In this document: positions 40,805 through 48,858 of the stretch, in pieces
Layout of the letters: every line of letters starts with the position of its first letter
How positions within the stretch are numbered: the first letter of the stretch is position 1
Assembly (NCBI RefSeq): GCF_009176305.1
Contig: NZ_BLAJ01000002.1
Location: 620,001 to 684,000, forward strand
Origin: Martinezella dioscoreae
Lineage (GTDB): Bacteria; Pseudomonadota; Alphaproteobacteria; Rhizobiales; Rhizobiaceae
Length of the DNA: 64,000 nucleotides
Direction of reading: 5' to 3'
The notes under the pieces: generated by a model
Told to the model about the DNA's origin: nothing
What the model saw: only the letters and a program-made list of their open reading frames with translations
Databases searched by the model: none
Program-made: the position numbers and the translations under genes

Positions 40805-42723
40805 TCAATCGGCGCACTTTTCTTGGCCTTTTGGCCTCTACCGTTCTGCCTCAGCCCGTTCTCGCAGCCGACATCGACAACGAGCCGGAATATTTCGCCG
40901 ATTGGCTGAGGGCGGGTCAGATGCCGCACCTTGCCAGGCGTTTGCCGAACTTCCCCCGCGTCGTCAATGTCGCGGCCATGGGCCGCATGCCGGGCCGTTA
41001 TGGCGGCTCCGTGCGCACGCTCATCGGCAGCCAGAACGATATCCGCCTCATGACCATCTATGGCTATGCTCGCCTGGTTGGTTATGACAGCACGCTGACG
41101 CTTCAGCCGGATATTCTCGAGTCCTTTTCCGCCGTCAACGATATGGTGTACACCTTCAAGCTGCGCGAGGGCCATAAATGGTCCGACGGGCAGCCGTTTA
41201 CGGCCCATGATTTTCGTTACTGGTGGGAAGACGTCATCCTCAACAAAGAGCTAACGCCCGGAGGAGGCGCGCTGGAACTACGCCCGCACGGTAGTCTGCC
41301 GCGTTTCGAGCTGATCGACGACTTGACGGTGCGCTATTCCTGGGATGATCCCAACCCGAATTTCCTGCCGATCCTGGCCGCGCCCCAGCCGCTCGTCATC
41401 GCCGGGCCGGCGCATTATCTTAAGCAGTTCCACAAGAAATACCAGGACAGCATTCGTCTTTCCTCGCTGATGAAGGAAAACCGGGTGAAGAAATGGCAGG
41501 ATCTGCATATCAAGATGGGCCGCTCCTACCGGCCTGAAAATCCCAATCTGCCGGTACTCGATCCATGGAAAAACACGACAGCGCCGCCGGCCGAGCAATT
41601 CGTATTTGAACGCAACCCCTATTTCCATCGCGTTGACGAGAACGGGCGGCAGCTGCCCTATATCGATCGCATGATCCTGAACATCAGTTCTTCGGCGATC
41701 ATCGCCGCCAAAACTGGTGCGGGGGAAAGCGATCTACAGGCGACCGGCATAGACTTCAATGACTATACGTTCCTTAAGGAAGCGGAAAGGCGCGATCCAA
41801 GCAAGATCAAGGTCGATCTCTGGAAGGCGGCGCGCGGGTCACGCGTTGCCCTGTACCCCAATCTGAATAGCGCCGATCCAGTCTGGCGCGATCTCTTGCG
41901 CGATGTTCGGGTGCGCAGAGCGCTGTCGCTTGCGATCGATCGTCACGAGATCAATATGGCGGTCTTCTACGGCCTCGGTACAGCAAGCGCCAACACGATG
42001 TTACCCGACAGCCCGCTTTTCAAACCCGAATATGCCTCTGCCTGGATCGAGCACGATCCGGATCAGGCCAATGCTCTTTTAGACGCTGCCGGCCTGGACA
42101 AACGAGATGAAGACGGCATCCGTTTGCTGTCGGATGGCCGGCGAATGGAGATTACCGTTGAAACCCCGGGCGAAAGCACGCTCGATTCCGACGTCCTCGA
42201 ATTGGTGACGGATCACTGGCGCAAGATCGGCATTGCGCTTTTCATTCGCGTGTCCCAACGTGATGTTTTCCGCAGTCGCGCTATGAGCGGCCGCATTCTG
42301 ATGTCAATGTGGTTCGGCCTCGACAATGGCGTGGCGACGGCCGACATGAATCCGGGCGAATTGGCGCCGACGGCCAACGACCAGATGCAATGGCCGCTTT
42401 GGGGCATGTACTATCTCTCGCGCCAGACGCAAGGGGTGGCTCCAGATGTGCCGGAAGCAGTCGAGTTGGTCAAGCTCCTGGGCGAATGGGAAGAAGCTGC
42501 CTCCTCCTTCGAACGTGCCGAAATCTGGCACAAGATGCTAAAGATTTATACGGATCAAGTGTTCTCCATCGGCTTGGTCAACGCCACCTTGCAGCCGATC
42601 GTGCATTCGGCCCGCATGCAGAATGTGCCGGAAAAGGCGCTTTACGGCTTCGACCCGACCTGCCTGCTCGGCGTGTACATGCCGGACACCTTCTGGATGA
42701 AGGAGGAACGCCGGAATGCTTAA
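40801..42723 (+). CDS. ABC importer substrate-binding protein, peptide/opine family, Tat-type signal
   Basis: A 640-residue periplasmic protein. The signal [12 protein letters not shown]...VLA has the twin-arginine pattern RRxFL, so export by Tat is likely. The mature part is a long SBP family 5 protein with RYGGSVRTLIG, YTFKLREGHKWSDGQPFTAHDF and RRALSLAIDRHEI. It belongs to the same large subfamily as the binding protein at 60.3-62.4 kb. The start overlaps the ATPase stop in ATGA. The ligand is unknown; relatives bind oligopeptides, opines or oligosaccharides. Confidence 0.85.
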   Translation: MINRRTFLGLLASTVLPQPVLAADIDNEPEYFADWLRAGQMPHLARRLPNFPRVVNVAAMGRMPGRYGGSVRTLIGSQNDIRLMTIYGYARLVGYDSTLTLQPDILESFSAVNDMVYTFKLREGHKWSDGQPFTAHDFRYWWEDVILNKELTPGGGALELRPHGSLPRFELIDDLTVRYSWDDPNPNFLPILAAPQPLVIAGPAHYLKQFHKKYQDSIRLSSLMKENRVKKWQDLHIKMGRSYRPENPNLPVLDPWKNTTAPPAEQFVFERNPYFHRVDENGRQLPYIDRMILNISSSAIIAAKTGAGESDLQATGIDFNDYTFLKEAERRDPSKIKVDLWKAARGSRVALYPNLNSADPVWRDLLRDVRVRRALSLAIDRHEINMAVFYGLGTASANTMLPDSPLFKPEYASAWIEHDPDQANALLDAAGLDKRDEDGIRLLSDGRRMEITVETPGESTLDSDVLELVTDHWRKIGIALFIRVSQRDVFRSRAMSGRILMSMWFGLDNGVATADMNPGELAPTANDQMQWPLWGMYYLSRQTQGVAPDVPEAVELVKLLGEWEEAASSFERAEIWHKMLKIYTDQVFSIGLVNATLQPIVHSARMQNVPEKALYGFDPTCLLGVYMPDTFWMKEERRNA

Positions 42724-43714
42724 ATATATCCTCTGGCGCACCGCCGTGATGATCCCGACCTTGGTCATCATCTCCATGTTGGTCTTCACCATCATCCAGT
42801 TGCCGCCCGGCGATTTCTTCGATAGCCAGATCGCCGAACTGCGTGCTCAAGGCGACACCGCCAATCTCCAGGATATGGAGAATCTTCGCCACGAATACGG
42901 GCTCGACCAGCCATTGCCGCTCCAATACCTGCATTGGGCCGGCGGCATGCTGCATGGCGATTTCGGCTATTCCTTCGAATATCAGCTGCCGGTATCGGAT
43001 GTCGTCGGCGACCGGCTCTGGCTGACAATCCTCGTGTCGATGACAACAATTCTCTTGACCTGGCTGATCGCTTTTCCGATCGGCATCTATTCCGCCACCC
43101 ATCAATATAGCTGGGGCGACTACGGCCTGACCTTTCTTGGCCTGCTCGGCATTGCCATCCCGAATTTCATGCTGGCGCTGATCCTGATGTATTTCGCCAA
43201 TGTGTGGTTCGGCGTGTCGATCGGCCATCTGATGGATCAGCAATATCTCTCGCAGCCGATGAGCTGGGAAAAGGCGCGCTCGATCCTGTCGCATCTGTGG
43301 ATTCCGGTCATCATCGTCGGCACGGCAGGAACGGCGGGCATGATCCGCCGCCTTCGCGCCAATCTGCTCGACGAGATGCAGAAGCAATATGTCATCACGG
43401 CACGGGCAAAGGGGTTGCACCCCCTGAAGGCTCTGGTGAAATATCCGCTGCGCATGGCGCTGAACTTTTTCGTCGCCGATATCGGCTCCATCCTGCCGTC
43501 GATCATTTCGGGCGCTGAGATCACCGCCATCGTGCTGTCGCTGGAGACGACCGGCCCGATGTTGATCCGGGCCCTGCAAAGCCAGGACATGTATCTTGCC
43601 GGTTCATTTCTGATGTTTCTCGCCTTCCTCAATGTTATCGGCGTGTTGATCTCGGATATCGCGCTCGGCTTTCTCGATCCCCGCATCCGCTTGCAAGGCA
43701 GGAGCACAAAGTGA
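42716..43714 (+). CDS. ABC importer permease, OppB type
   Basis: A 332-residue inner-membrane protein with six helices. The N-terminal LKYILWRTAVMIPTLVIISMLVF and the periplasmic loop QLPPGDFFDSQIAELRAQG are typical of OppB/DppB. The coupling motif is QYVITARAKGLHPLKALVKYPLR. The start overlaps the binding-protein gene by eight bases and has AAGGAGG before it. Confidence 0.9.
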   Translation: MLKYILWRTAVMIPTLVIISMLVFTIIQLPPGDFFDSQIAELRAQGDTANLQDMENLRHEYGLDQPLPLQYLHWAGGMLHGDFGYSFEYQLPVSDVVGDRLWLTILVSMTTILLTWLIAFPIGIYSATHQYSWGDYGLTFLGLLGIAIPNFMLALILMYFANVWFGVSIGHLMDQQYLSQPMSWEKARSILSHLWIPVIIVGTAGTAGMIRRLRANLLDEMQKQYVITARAKGLHPLKALVKYPLRMALNFFVADIGSILPSIISGAEITAIVLSLETTGPMLIRALQSQDMYLAGSFLMFLAFLNVIGVLISDIALGFLDPRIRLQGRSTK

Positions 43715-44886
43715 GCGTATCCCTGCCAAAACCCGGGGCTCCCCTGGAGCATTACGTCTCGAACGCGGATTTCGACCCGGATCAGTTCGAAGCCATGTCG
43801 GCCGGCCAGCAGCGCTATTACATGGCTTCTCAGAAGAAGCTGATGTGGTGGAAGTTCAAAAAGCACAAGCTTGCGCTTGCATCAGGCATTTTCCTGCTGC
43901 TGGCCTATGGCATGATCGTCATTGCCGAGTTCCTCGCTCCCTATGGGCTGCATACCCGCAACGTCGATTACATCCATTCGCCGCCGCAGGCGGTGCACTT
44001 CTTCAACAACGGAGAGTTTGTCGGACCGTTCGTATACGGCCGCAAGATGACCCTCGATATCGATACGCTGCGCCGGGTCTATATCGATAATCCCTCGGAT
44101 GTACAGCCGATCCGCTTCTTCTGTCGGGGCGACGCCTACCGATTCTGGGGACTGGTGGATTCGAACGTCCATCTGGTCTGTCCTGCGGTCGGCGGGCAAA
44201 TGTACCTACTGGGAACCGACCGGCTGGGCCGCGACGTGCTGTCGCGCATCATCTATGGCGCGCGCATATCCCTGACCATCGGGCTGATTGGCATTACGGT
44301 CAGCTTCGTGCTCGGCATCGTCATCGGTGGTCTGGCGGGCTATCACGGCGGTCTTTTCGATCTCCTCGTTCAGCGCGTGATCGAGGTGCTGCAATCACTG
44401 CCGAGCCTGCCATTGTGGATGGCGCTGGCGGCGATCATGCCCGTGAGCTGGAGTCCGATCATCGTCTATTTCGGCATTACCATTATTCTCGGCATTCTCG
44501 ACTGGACCGGCCTTGCACGCGCCGTGCGCTCGAAGCTTCTGTCCCTGCGGGAGGAAGACTACGTGCTCGCCGCGCAATTGATGGGCGCAAGCACACGCCG
44601 CATCATCGGCCGTCATCTCGTTCCCGGCTTCATGTCGCATCTCATCGCCACGGCGACGATCTCTGTTCCCAGCATGATTCTCGGCGAAACCGCCCTCAGC
44701 TTCCTCGGATTGGGGCTTCGCCCGCCAATCACGAGCTGGGGCATTTTGCTGACCGAGGCAAGAAGCGTCAGCGTCATCGCCTTCTATCCATGGCTCCTTT
44801 TCCCTATGATCCCGGTGATTTTGGTCATTCTGGCGTTCAACTTTTTAGGAGACGGCTTGCGCGATGCCGCCGATCCCTACAAATAG
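43711..44886 (+). CDS. ABC importer permease, OppC type
   Basis: A 391-residue inner-membrane protein. A longer cytoplasmic N-terminus leads to a first helix near residue 50, then a periplasmic loop of about 100 residues, and the DppC/OppC core with LGTDRLGRDVLSRIIYGARISL and coupling region REEDYVLAAQLMGASTRRII. The GTG start overlaps the OppB-type stop in GTGA. It is the last gene of the importer operon, and the glycosyltransferase block begins 101 bases later on the same strand. Confidence 0.9.
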   Translation: MSVSLPKPGAPLEHYVSNADFDPDQFEAMSAGQQRYYMASQKKLMWWKFKKHKLALASGIFLLLAYGMIVIAEFLAPYGLHTRNVDYIHSPPQAVHFFNNGEFVGPFVYGRKMTLDIDTLRRVYIDNPSDVQPIRFFCRGDAYRFWGLVDSNVHLVCPAVGGQMYLLGTDRLGRDVLSRIIYGARISLTIGLIGITVSFVLGIVIGGLAGYHGGLFDLLVQRVIEVLQSLPSLPLWMALAAIMPVSWSPIIVYFGITIILGILDWTGLARAVRSKLLSLREEDYVLAAQLMGASTRRIIGRHLVPGFMSHLIATATISVPSMILGETALSFLGLGLRPPITSWGILLTEARSVSVIAFYPWLLFPMIPVILVILAFNFLGDGLRDAADPYK

Positions 44887-44987
44887 CAGGATGAACGGCG
44901 AAGACAGGATTGCAATTCGAGAAGCGGCCCGCGGATGTCGTTTGCCGACATACCGCGTATAACTTTCACCCCCAGAGGTTTTTGCCT

Positions 44988-46202
44988 ATGAAGCGGCGCT
45001 TAGAAGATGCTCGAATCCTCATGTATAGCCATGACACGTTCGGTCTCGGCCATCTGAGGCGGTGCAGAACGATTGCCCATGCGCTTGTCGAGGACTATCG
45101 CGGCCTGAATGTGCTGATCATATCCGGCGCGACGATCGCCGGCGCATTCGATTATCGCGCCCGTGTCGATTTCGTCAAAGTGCCGAGCGTCATCAAGCTG
45201 CGCGACGGCGAATACACGTCTATGGCGAGCCATGTCGCATTGCAGGAAACGCTGAAGATGCGGCAATCGATCATTCGCCACACGGCCGAAACCTTTCAGC
45301 CCGATGTTTTCATTGTCGACAAGGAGCCGATGGGGCTGAAGGGCGAGGTCGAGGAAACGCTGACCTATCTCAAGGCGCGCGGCACGACGCTCGTACTCGG
45401 CATGCGCGACGTCATGGATGCGCCGCATCTCCTGGAAGCCGAATGGAAGAAGAACAACGTCCTGCAGAAGATCGATCAGTTCTACGATCGCGTCTGGGTC
45501 TATGGCCCGCCGGACTTTCACGATCCGCTCGTCGGCCTCGACGTTCCCCCCGGCGTGCGCCGGAAGATGGAGTTCGTCGGCTTCCTGCAGCGCAGCGTTT
45601 CCACCCTGGGCACGAAGTCGGAACATGTACCTGACGAGGATTATATCCTGGTGACGACTGGCGGCGGCGGCGACGGCGCCGATCTCGTCAGCGATGTCAT
45701 TGCCGCTTTCGAAGAGGATGGCTCTCTCACGCAGAAGACGCTGATCGTGCTCGGCCCCTATATGCCAGCCAAGGAACGCGGTCAGCTTTTGGAACGCGCG
45801 AGCAAGATCGACTGTCTGCAGGTCATCGAGTTCGATAACAAGATGGAAGAGCTGATTGCCGGCGCCAAGGCCGTTGTCGCCATGGGCGGCTATAATACCT
45901 ATTGCGAGATCCTGTCCTTCGACAAGCCGGCGCTGATCATTCCGCGCACGCGGCCGCGCGAGGAGCAGCTCATCCGCGCGCAGCGGGCAAGCGAACTCGG
46001 CCTCGTCGACATGCTGCTGCCGGAAGAATCGGCCGATCCGAAGCAGCTTGCCGCTGCGCTGAAGCGCCTGCCGAACAGGGCGCCACCTTCGGCGAGCAAC
46101 AGCAACATGCGCCTGGAAGGGCTCGTGCATATTTCGCGCACCGTCGGCGAATGGTTCGATGACCGCGAGCGCTATACGCCGCTATCGATCGTTGCCGAGT
46201 AG
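44988..46202 (+). CDS. MurG-like GT-B glycosyltransferase 1
   Basis: A 404-residue GT-B protein. The N-terminal domain begins ILMYSHDTFGLGHLRRCRTIAHAL, with the G-x-G-H-x-R loop of MurG-like (GT28) enzymes. The C-terminal donor domain has VVAMGGYNTYCEILSFDKPALIIPR, where the usual E or S near the nucleotide sugar is in GGYNTYCE. No signal or membrane segment is seen, so it would act on the cytoplasmic membrane face. It is a paralogue of the gene at 47461, and the two enclose a GT4 enzyme. The donor and acceptor are unknown. Confidence 0.72.
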   Translation: MKRRLEDARILMYSHDTFGLGHLRRCRTIAHALVEDYRGLNVLIISGATIAGAFDYRARVDFVKVPSVIKLRDGEYTSMASHVALQETLKMRQSIIRHTAETFQPDVFIVDKEPMGLKGEVEETLTYLKARGTTLVLGMRDVMDAPHLLEAEWKKNNVLQKIDQFYDRVWVYGPPDFHDPLVGLDVPPGVRRKMEFVGFLQRSVSTLGTKSEHVPDEDYILVTTGGGGDGADLVSDVIAAFEEDGSLTQKTLIVLGPYMPAKERGQLLERASKIDCLQVIEFDNKMEELIAGAKAVVAMGGYNTYCEILSFDKPALIIPRTRPREEQLIRAQRASELGLVDMLLPEESADPKQLAAALKRLPNRAPPSASNSNMRLEGLVHISRTVGEWFDDRERYTPLSIVAE

Positions 46203-46219
46203 ATCACCGGAACCTGTCG

Positions 46220-47479
46220 ATGCGGAAGAAAATACTGGTGGTCCTGAAAGGCTATCCTCGCCTGTCGGAAACCTTCATCGCGCAGGAGCTGCTCGGCCTG
46301 GAAAAGGCTGGCTTCGACCTGACGCTGATTTCGATGCGCAAGCCTACGGATAAGAAGCGCCATCCCGTCCATGACGAGATCAAGGCGCGTGTCGTCTATC
46401 TGCCCGAATATCTGCACAACGAACCGTTGAGGGTGCTTCGCGCCTTCTTTGCCGGTATCGGCAAGCCCGGGTTCAAGCCGCTCCTGAAGCAGTTCTGGAC
46501 CGATCTCAAGCGGGATACCACCCCTAACCGCGTGCGGCGCTTCGGTCAGGCCTTGGTGCTGGCGCATGAATGGCCCGATGGCGGCGAATGGCTGCATGCG
46601 CATTTCATCCATACGCCTGCCTCGGTGACATCCTATGCCAGCGTCATGACCGGCATTCCCTGGACGTGTTCGGCCCATGCCAAGGATATTTGGACGTCAT
46701 CGGACTGGGAGCTTTCGGAAAAGCTTGGCCGCGCGCGCTGGACCGTGACCTGCACGCGCACCGGTTTCGAACACATGCGCGATCTGGTCGGAGCGGACGA
46801 CAAGGTTCATCTGAGCTATCACGGGCTGGATCTGGATCGCTTCGGCTCCTTCACCGGCGAACATTCCAGCCGCGATGGCAAGGACGCTTCCGATCCCGCT
46901 TTTATCCTCAGCGTTGGACGTGCGGTGGAGAAGAAGGGATACGACGTGCTGTTGAAGGCGCTGGCATTGCTTCCCGGCGATCTCAACTGGCGCTTTACCC
47001 ACATTGGCGGCGGAGATGGCTTGACGAAACTCAAGGCATTGGCTGATACGCTTGGCATCGCCGACCGCATCACCTGGAAGGGTGCGCTGGCACAGGAAGA
47101 CGTGCTTGCCCAATATCGCCAGGCCGATATCTTCGCGCTCGCCTGCCGGGTGGCCGCCGACGGTGATCGTGACGGACTGCCGAACGTGCTCGTTGAAGCC
47201 TCTAGCCAGCGCCTTGTCTGCGTTTCCACCGATGTCTCCGGCGTTCCCGAACTCCTCGAAGATGGTGCGAACGGTCTTGTCGTTCCTCCGGAGGATCCGC
47301 AGGCGCTCGCCGTCGCGATGGAATCCGCCATTCGCAACCCGGCACTGCGCCACAGGCTGGGCGAAGCGGCCGAAAGACGGGTGCGCGAGCATTTCGACTA
47401 TCACGCCAGCATCCGGCAGCTGACGGGGCTGTTCGAGGAGCAATGGCAGAGAGAAGATCAATGGCGGAAATCCGCATGA
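46220..47479 (+). CDS. Glycosyltransferase family 4 in the accessory glycan locus
   Basis: A 419-residue retaining GT-B enzyme. The acceptor domain starts ILVVLKGYPRLSETFIAQELLGLEKAG, typical of exopolysaccharide GT4 enzymes. The donor domain has ILSVGRAVEKKGYDVLLKAL, GDGLTKLKALADTLG and the E-x7-E region DGLPNVLVEASSQRLVCV with GVPELL. It begins 17 bases after the first MurG-like gene and overlaps the second by 19 bases, so the three are probably one transcript. Confidence 0.85.
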   Translation: MRKKILVVLKGYPRLSETFIAQELLGLEKAGFDLTLISMRKPTDKKRHPVHDEIKARVVYLPEYLHNEPLRVLRAFFAGIGKPGFKPLLKQFWTDLKRDTTPNRVRRFGQALVLAHEWPDGGEWLHAHFIHTPASVTSYASVMTGIPWTCSAHAKDIWTSSDWELSEKLGRARWTVTCTRTGFEHMRDLVGADDKVHLSYHGLDLDRFGSFTGEHSSRDGKDASDPAFILSVGRAVEKKGYDVLLKALALLPGDLNWRFTHIGGGDGLTKLKALADTLGIADRITWKGALAQEDVLAQYRQADIFALACRVAADGDRDGLPNVLVEASSQRLVCVSTDVSGVPELLEDGANGLVVPPEDPQALAVAMESAIRNPALRHRLGEAAERRVREHFDYHASIRQLTGLFEEQWQREDQWRKSA

Positions 47480-48621
47480 CAACCTCGCATAGCCTACCGT
47501 TGCGGGTCTTTTTCTACGTTCAGCATCTGCTTGGCATCGGCCATCTGGCGCGCGCGAGCCGCATCGCCAGCGCGCTGGCGCAAGACGGCTGCCAGGTGAC
47601 GGTGGTCACCGGCGGCCTGCCGGTAAACGGCTTCCCGGGGGCGGATGTTACCTCCGTCACATTGCCGGCCGTGGTTGCGAGCAGCGCCGGCTTCTCCGGT
47701 CTTGCCGATCAGTCTGGCAATGCCGCCGGCGAGGAGTTCCTGTCTCGGCGCCGCGACTTGTTGCTGGAGGCGTTCCGGCAGGCGGCGCCCGATGTCGTCA
47801 TCATCGAGGCCTTTCCCTTCGGTCGCAGACAGATGCGTTTCGAGCTTCTGCCGCTGCTCGATGCCATTTCTGAAGCCGATCCGAAGCCGAGGCTCTACAC
47901 CTCGGTGCGGGACATTCTGCAGCAGCAGAAGAAACCGGGGCGCGACGAAGAGACGGTCGGCCTGCTTCGCGATCATTTTGATGGCGTGCTCGTCCATGGC
48001 GATCCGCATTTCGTCCGGCTGGAAGAGACCTTTCCCCTGACCGAGGCGATCGCGGACAAGATTGTCTACACGGGTCTTGTCGCACCCGCTTTGCCACCGG
48101 AACCAGTCGAAACCTTCGACATCGTCGTTTCAGCCGGCGGCGGCGCTGTCGGGCGCGACCTTATCCGCGCCTCGCTGGAAGCGGCAAGCCGAGTGGCGAG
48201 CGATCGCCGCTGGCTGTTGATCGCCGGGCCGAACCTGCCGGAGCGGGATTATGCCGAGCTCGCCAGCGACGCGCCCGGTAATGTCGAACTGGTTCGCTTC
48301 CGCAAGGATTTTCCCTCCCTTCTGCGTGGCGCCGAGCTTTCGATTTCGCAGGCCGGCTATAATACGGTCGGCGATCTTCTCGTGGCCGGTTGCCGCGCCA
48401 TTCTGGTTCCTTTCACCGCCGGCGGCGAGACGGAGCAATCCGTCCGAGCCGAGCGGCTGGAGAGATTGGGATTGGCATTGGCCTTGCCGGAAGCGGGATT
48501 GACGACGGACATGCTGGTCGAGGCCGTGAGGACGGCGCTGTCCCGACCCAAGCCAGGCAAGCCGGATATCGATCTTGGCGGCGCCGCCAGAACTTCCGCC
48601 ATTCTGCGTGAGGTCATGTAG
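47461..48621 (+). CDS. MurG-like GT-B glycosyltransferase 2
   Basis: A 386-residue protein, paralogous to the first MurG-like enzyme. The acceptor domain starts VFFYVQHLLGIGHLARASRIASAL and the donor domain has ISQAGYNTVGDLLVAGCRAILVPF. The preceding strand IVVSAGGGAVGRDLIRASLEA is the glycine-rich donor-binding loop. In-frame starts at 47461 and 47476 are possible; 47461 follows AGAGAAG. Two related MurG-like proteins in one operon suggest successive additions of sugars, or a heterodimer of the ALG13/ALG14 type; this is inference. Confidence 0.72.
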   Translation: MAEIRMTTSHSLPLRVFFYVQHLLGIGHLARASRIASALAQDGCQVTVVTGGLPVNGFPGADVTSVTLPAVVASSAGFSGLADQSGNAAGEEFLSRRRDLLLEAFRQAAPDVVIIEAFPFGRRQMRFELLPLLDAISEADPKPRLYTSVRDILQQQKKPGRDEETVGLLRDHFDGVLVHGDPHFVRLEETFPLTEAIADKIVYTGLVAPALPPEPVETFDIVVSAGGGAVGRDLIRASLEAASRVASDRRWLLIAGPNLPERDYAELASDAPGNVELVRFRKDFPSLLRGAELSISQAGYNTVGDLLVAGCRAILVPFTAGGETEQSVRAERLERLGLALALPEAGLTTDMLVEAVRTALSRPKPGKPDIDLGGAARTSAILREVM

Positions 48622-48705
48622 CGACGTGTGCGGCTGATATCGGAGACATCCTGTCGTTTTATCCTCCTGGATTCCCGCAATCTTGTGATATAAATCGAAA
48701 AATCG

Positions 48706-48855
48706 ATGAATCGGGAGGAGCGTGGACGAAAGACCGGGCGGAGTCCCCTTTCACATATGGGGCCACGTATCCGTAACGAAACCTTCCCGCATCTCTGCAA
48801 CATCGGTGCCGGCATCGAGCTGGCGCTGGGCGTTGAATTTGAAAGCCTGCAGTAA
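48706..48855 (+). CDS. Candidate small ORF (49 residues)
   Basis: An open frame from ATG 48706 to a TAA three bases before the next gene. The product is basic at its start (NREERGRKTGRSPL) and ends in CNIGAGIELALGVEFESLQ. There is no ribosome site before 48706; GGGCGGAG lies 14 bases before an internal ATG at 48757. I do not recognise the protein. It may be a leader peptide of the downstream gene, a decayed gene end, or chance. Confidence 0.2.
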   Translation: MNREERGRKTGRSPLSHMGPRIRNETFPHLCNIGAGIELALGVEFESLQ

Positions 48856-48858
48856 GCA

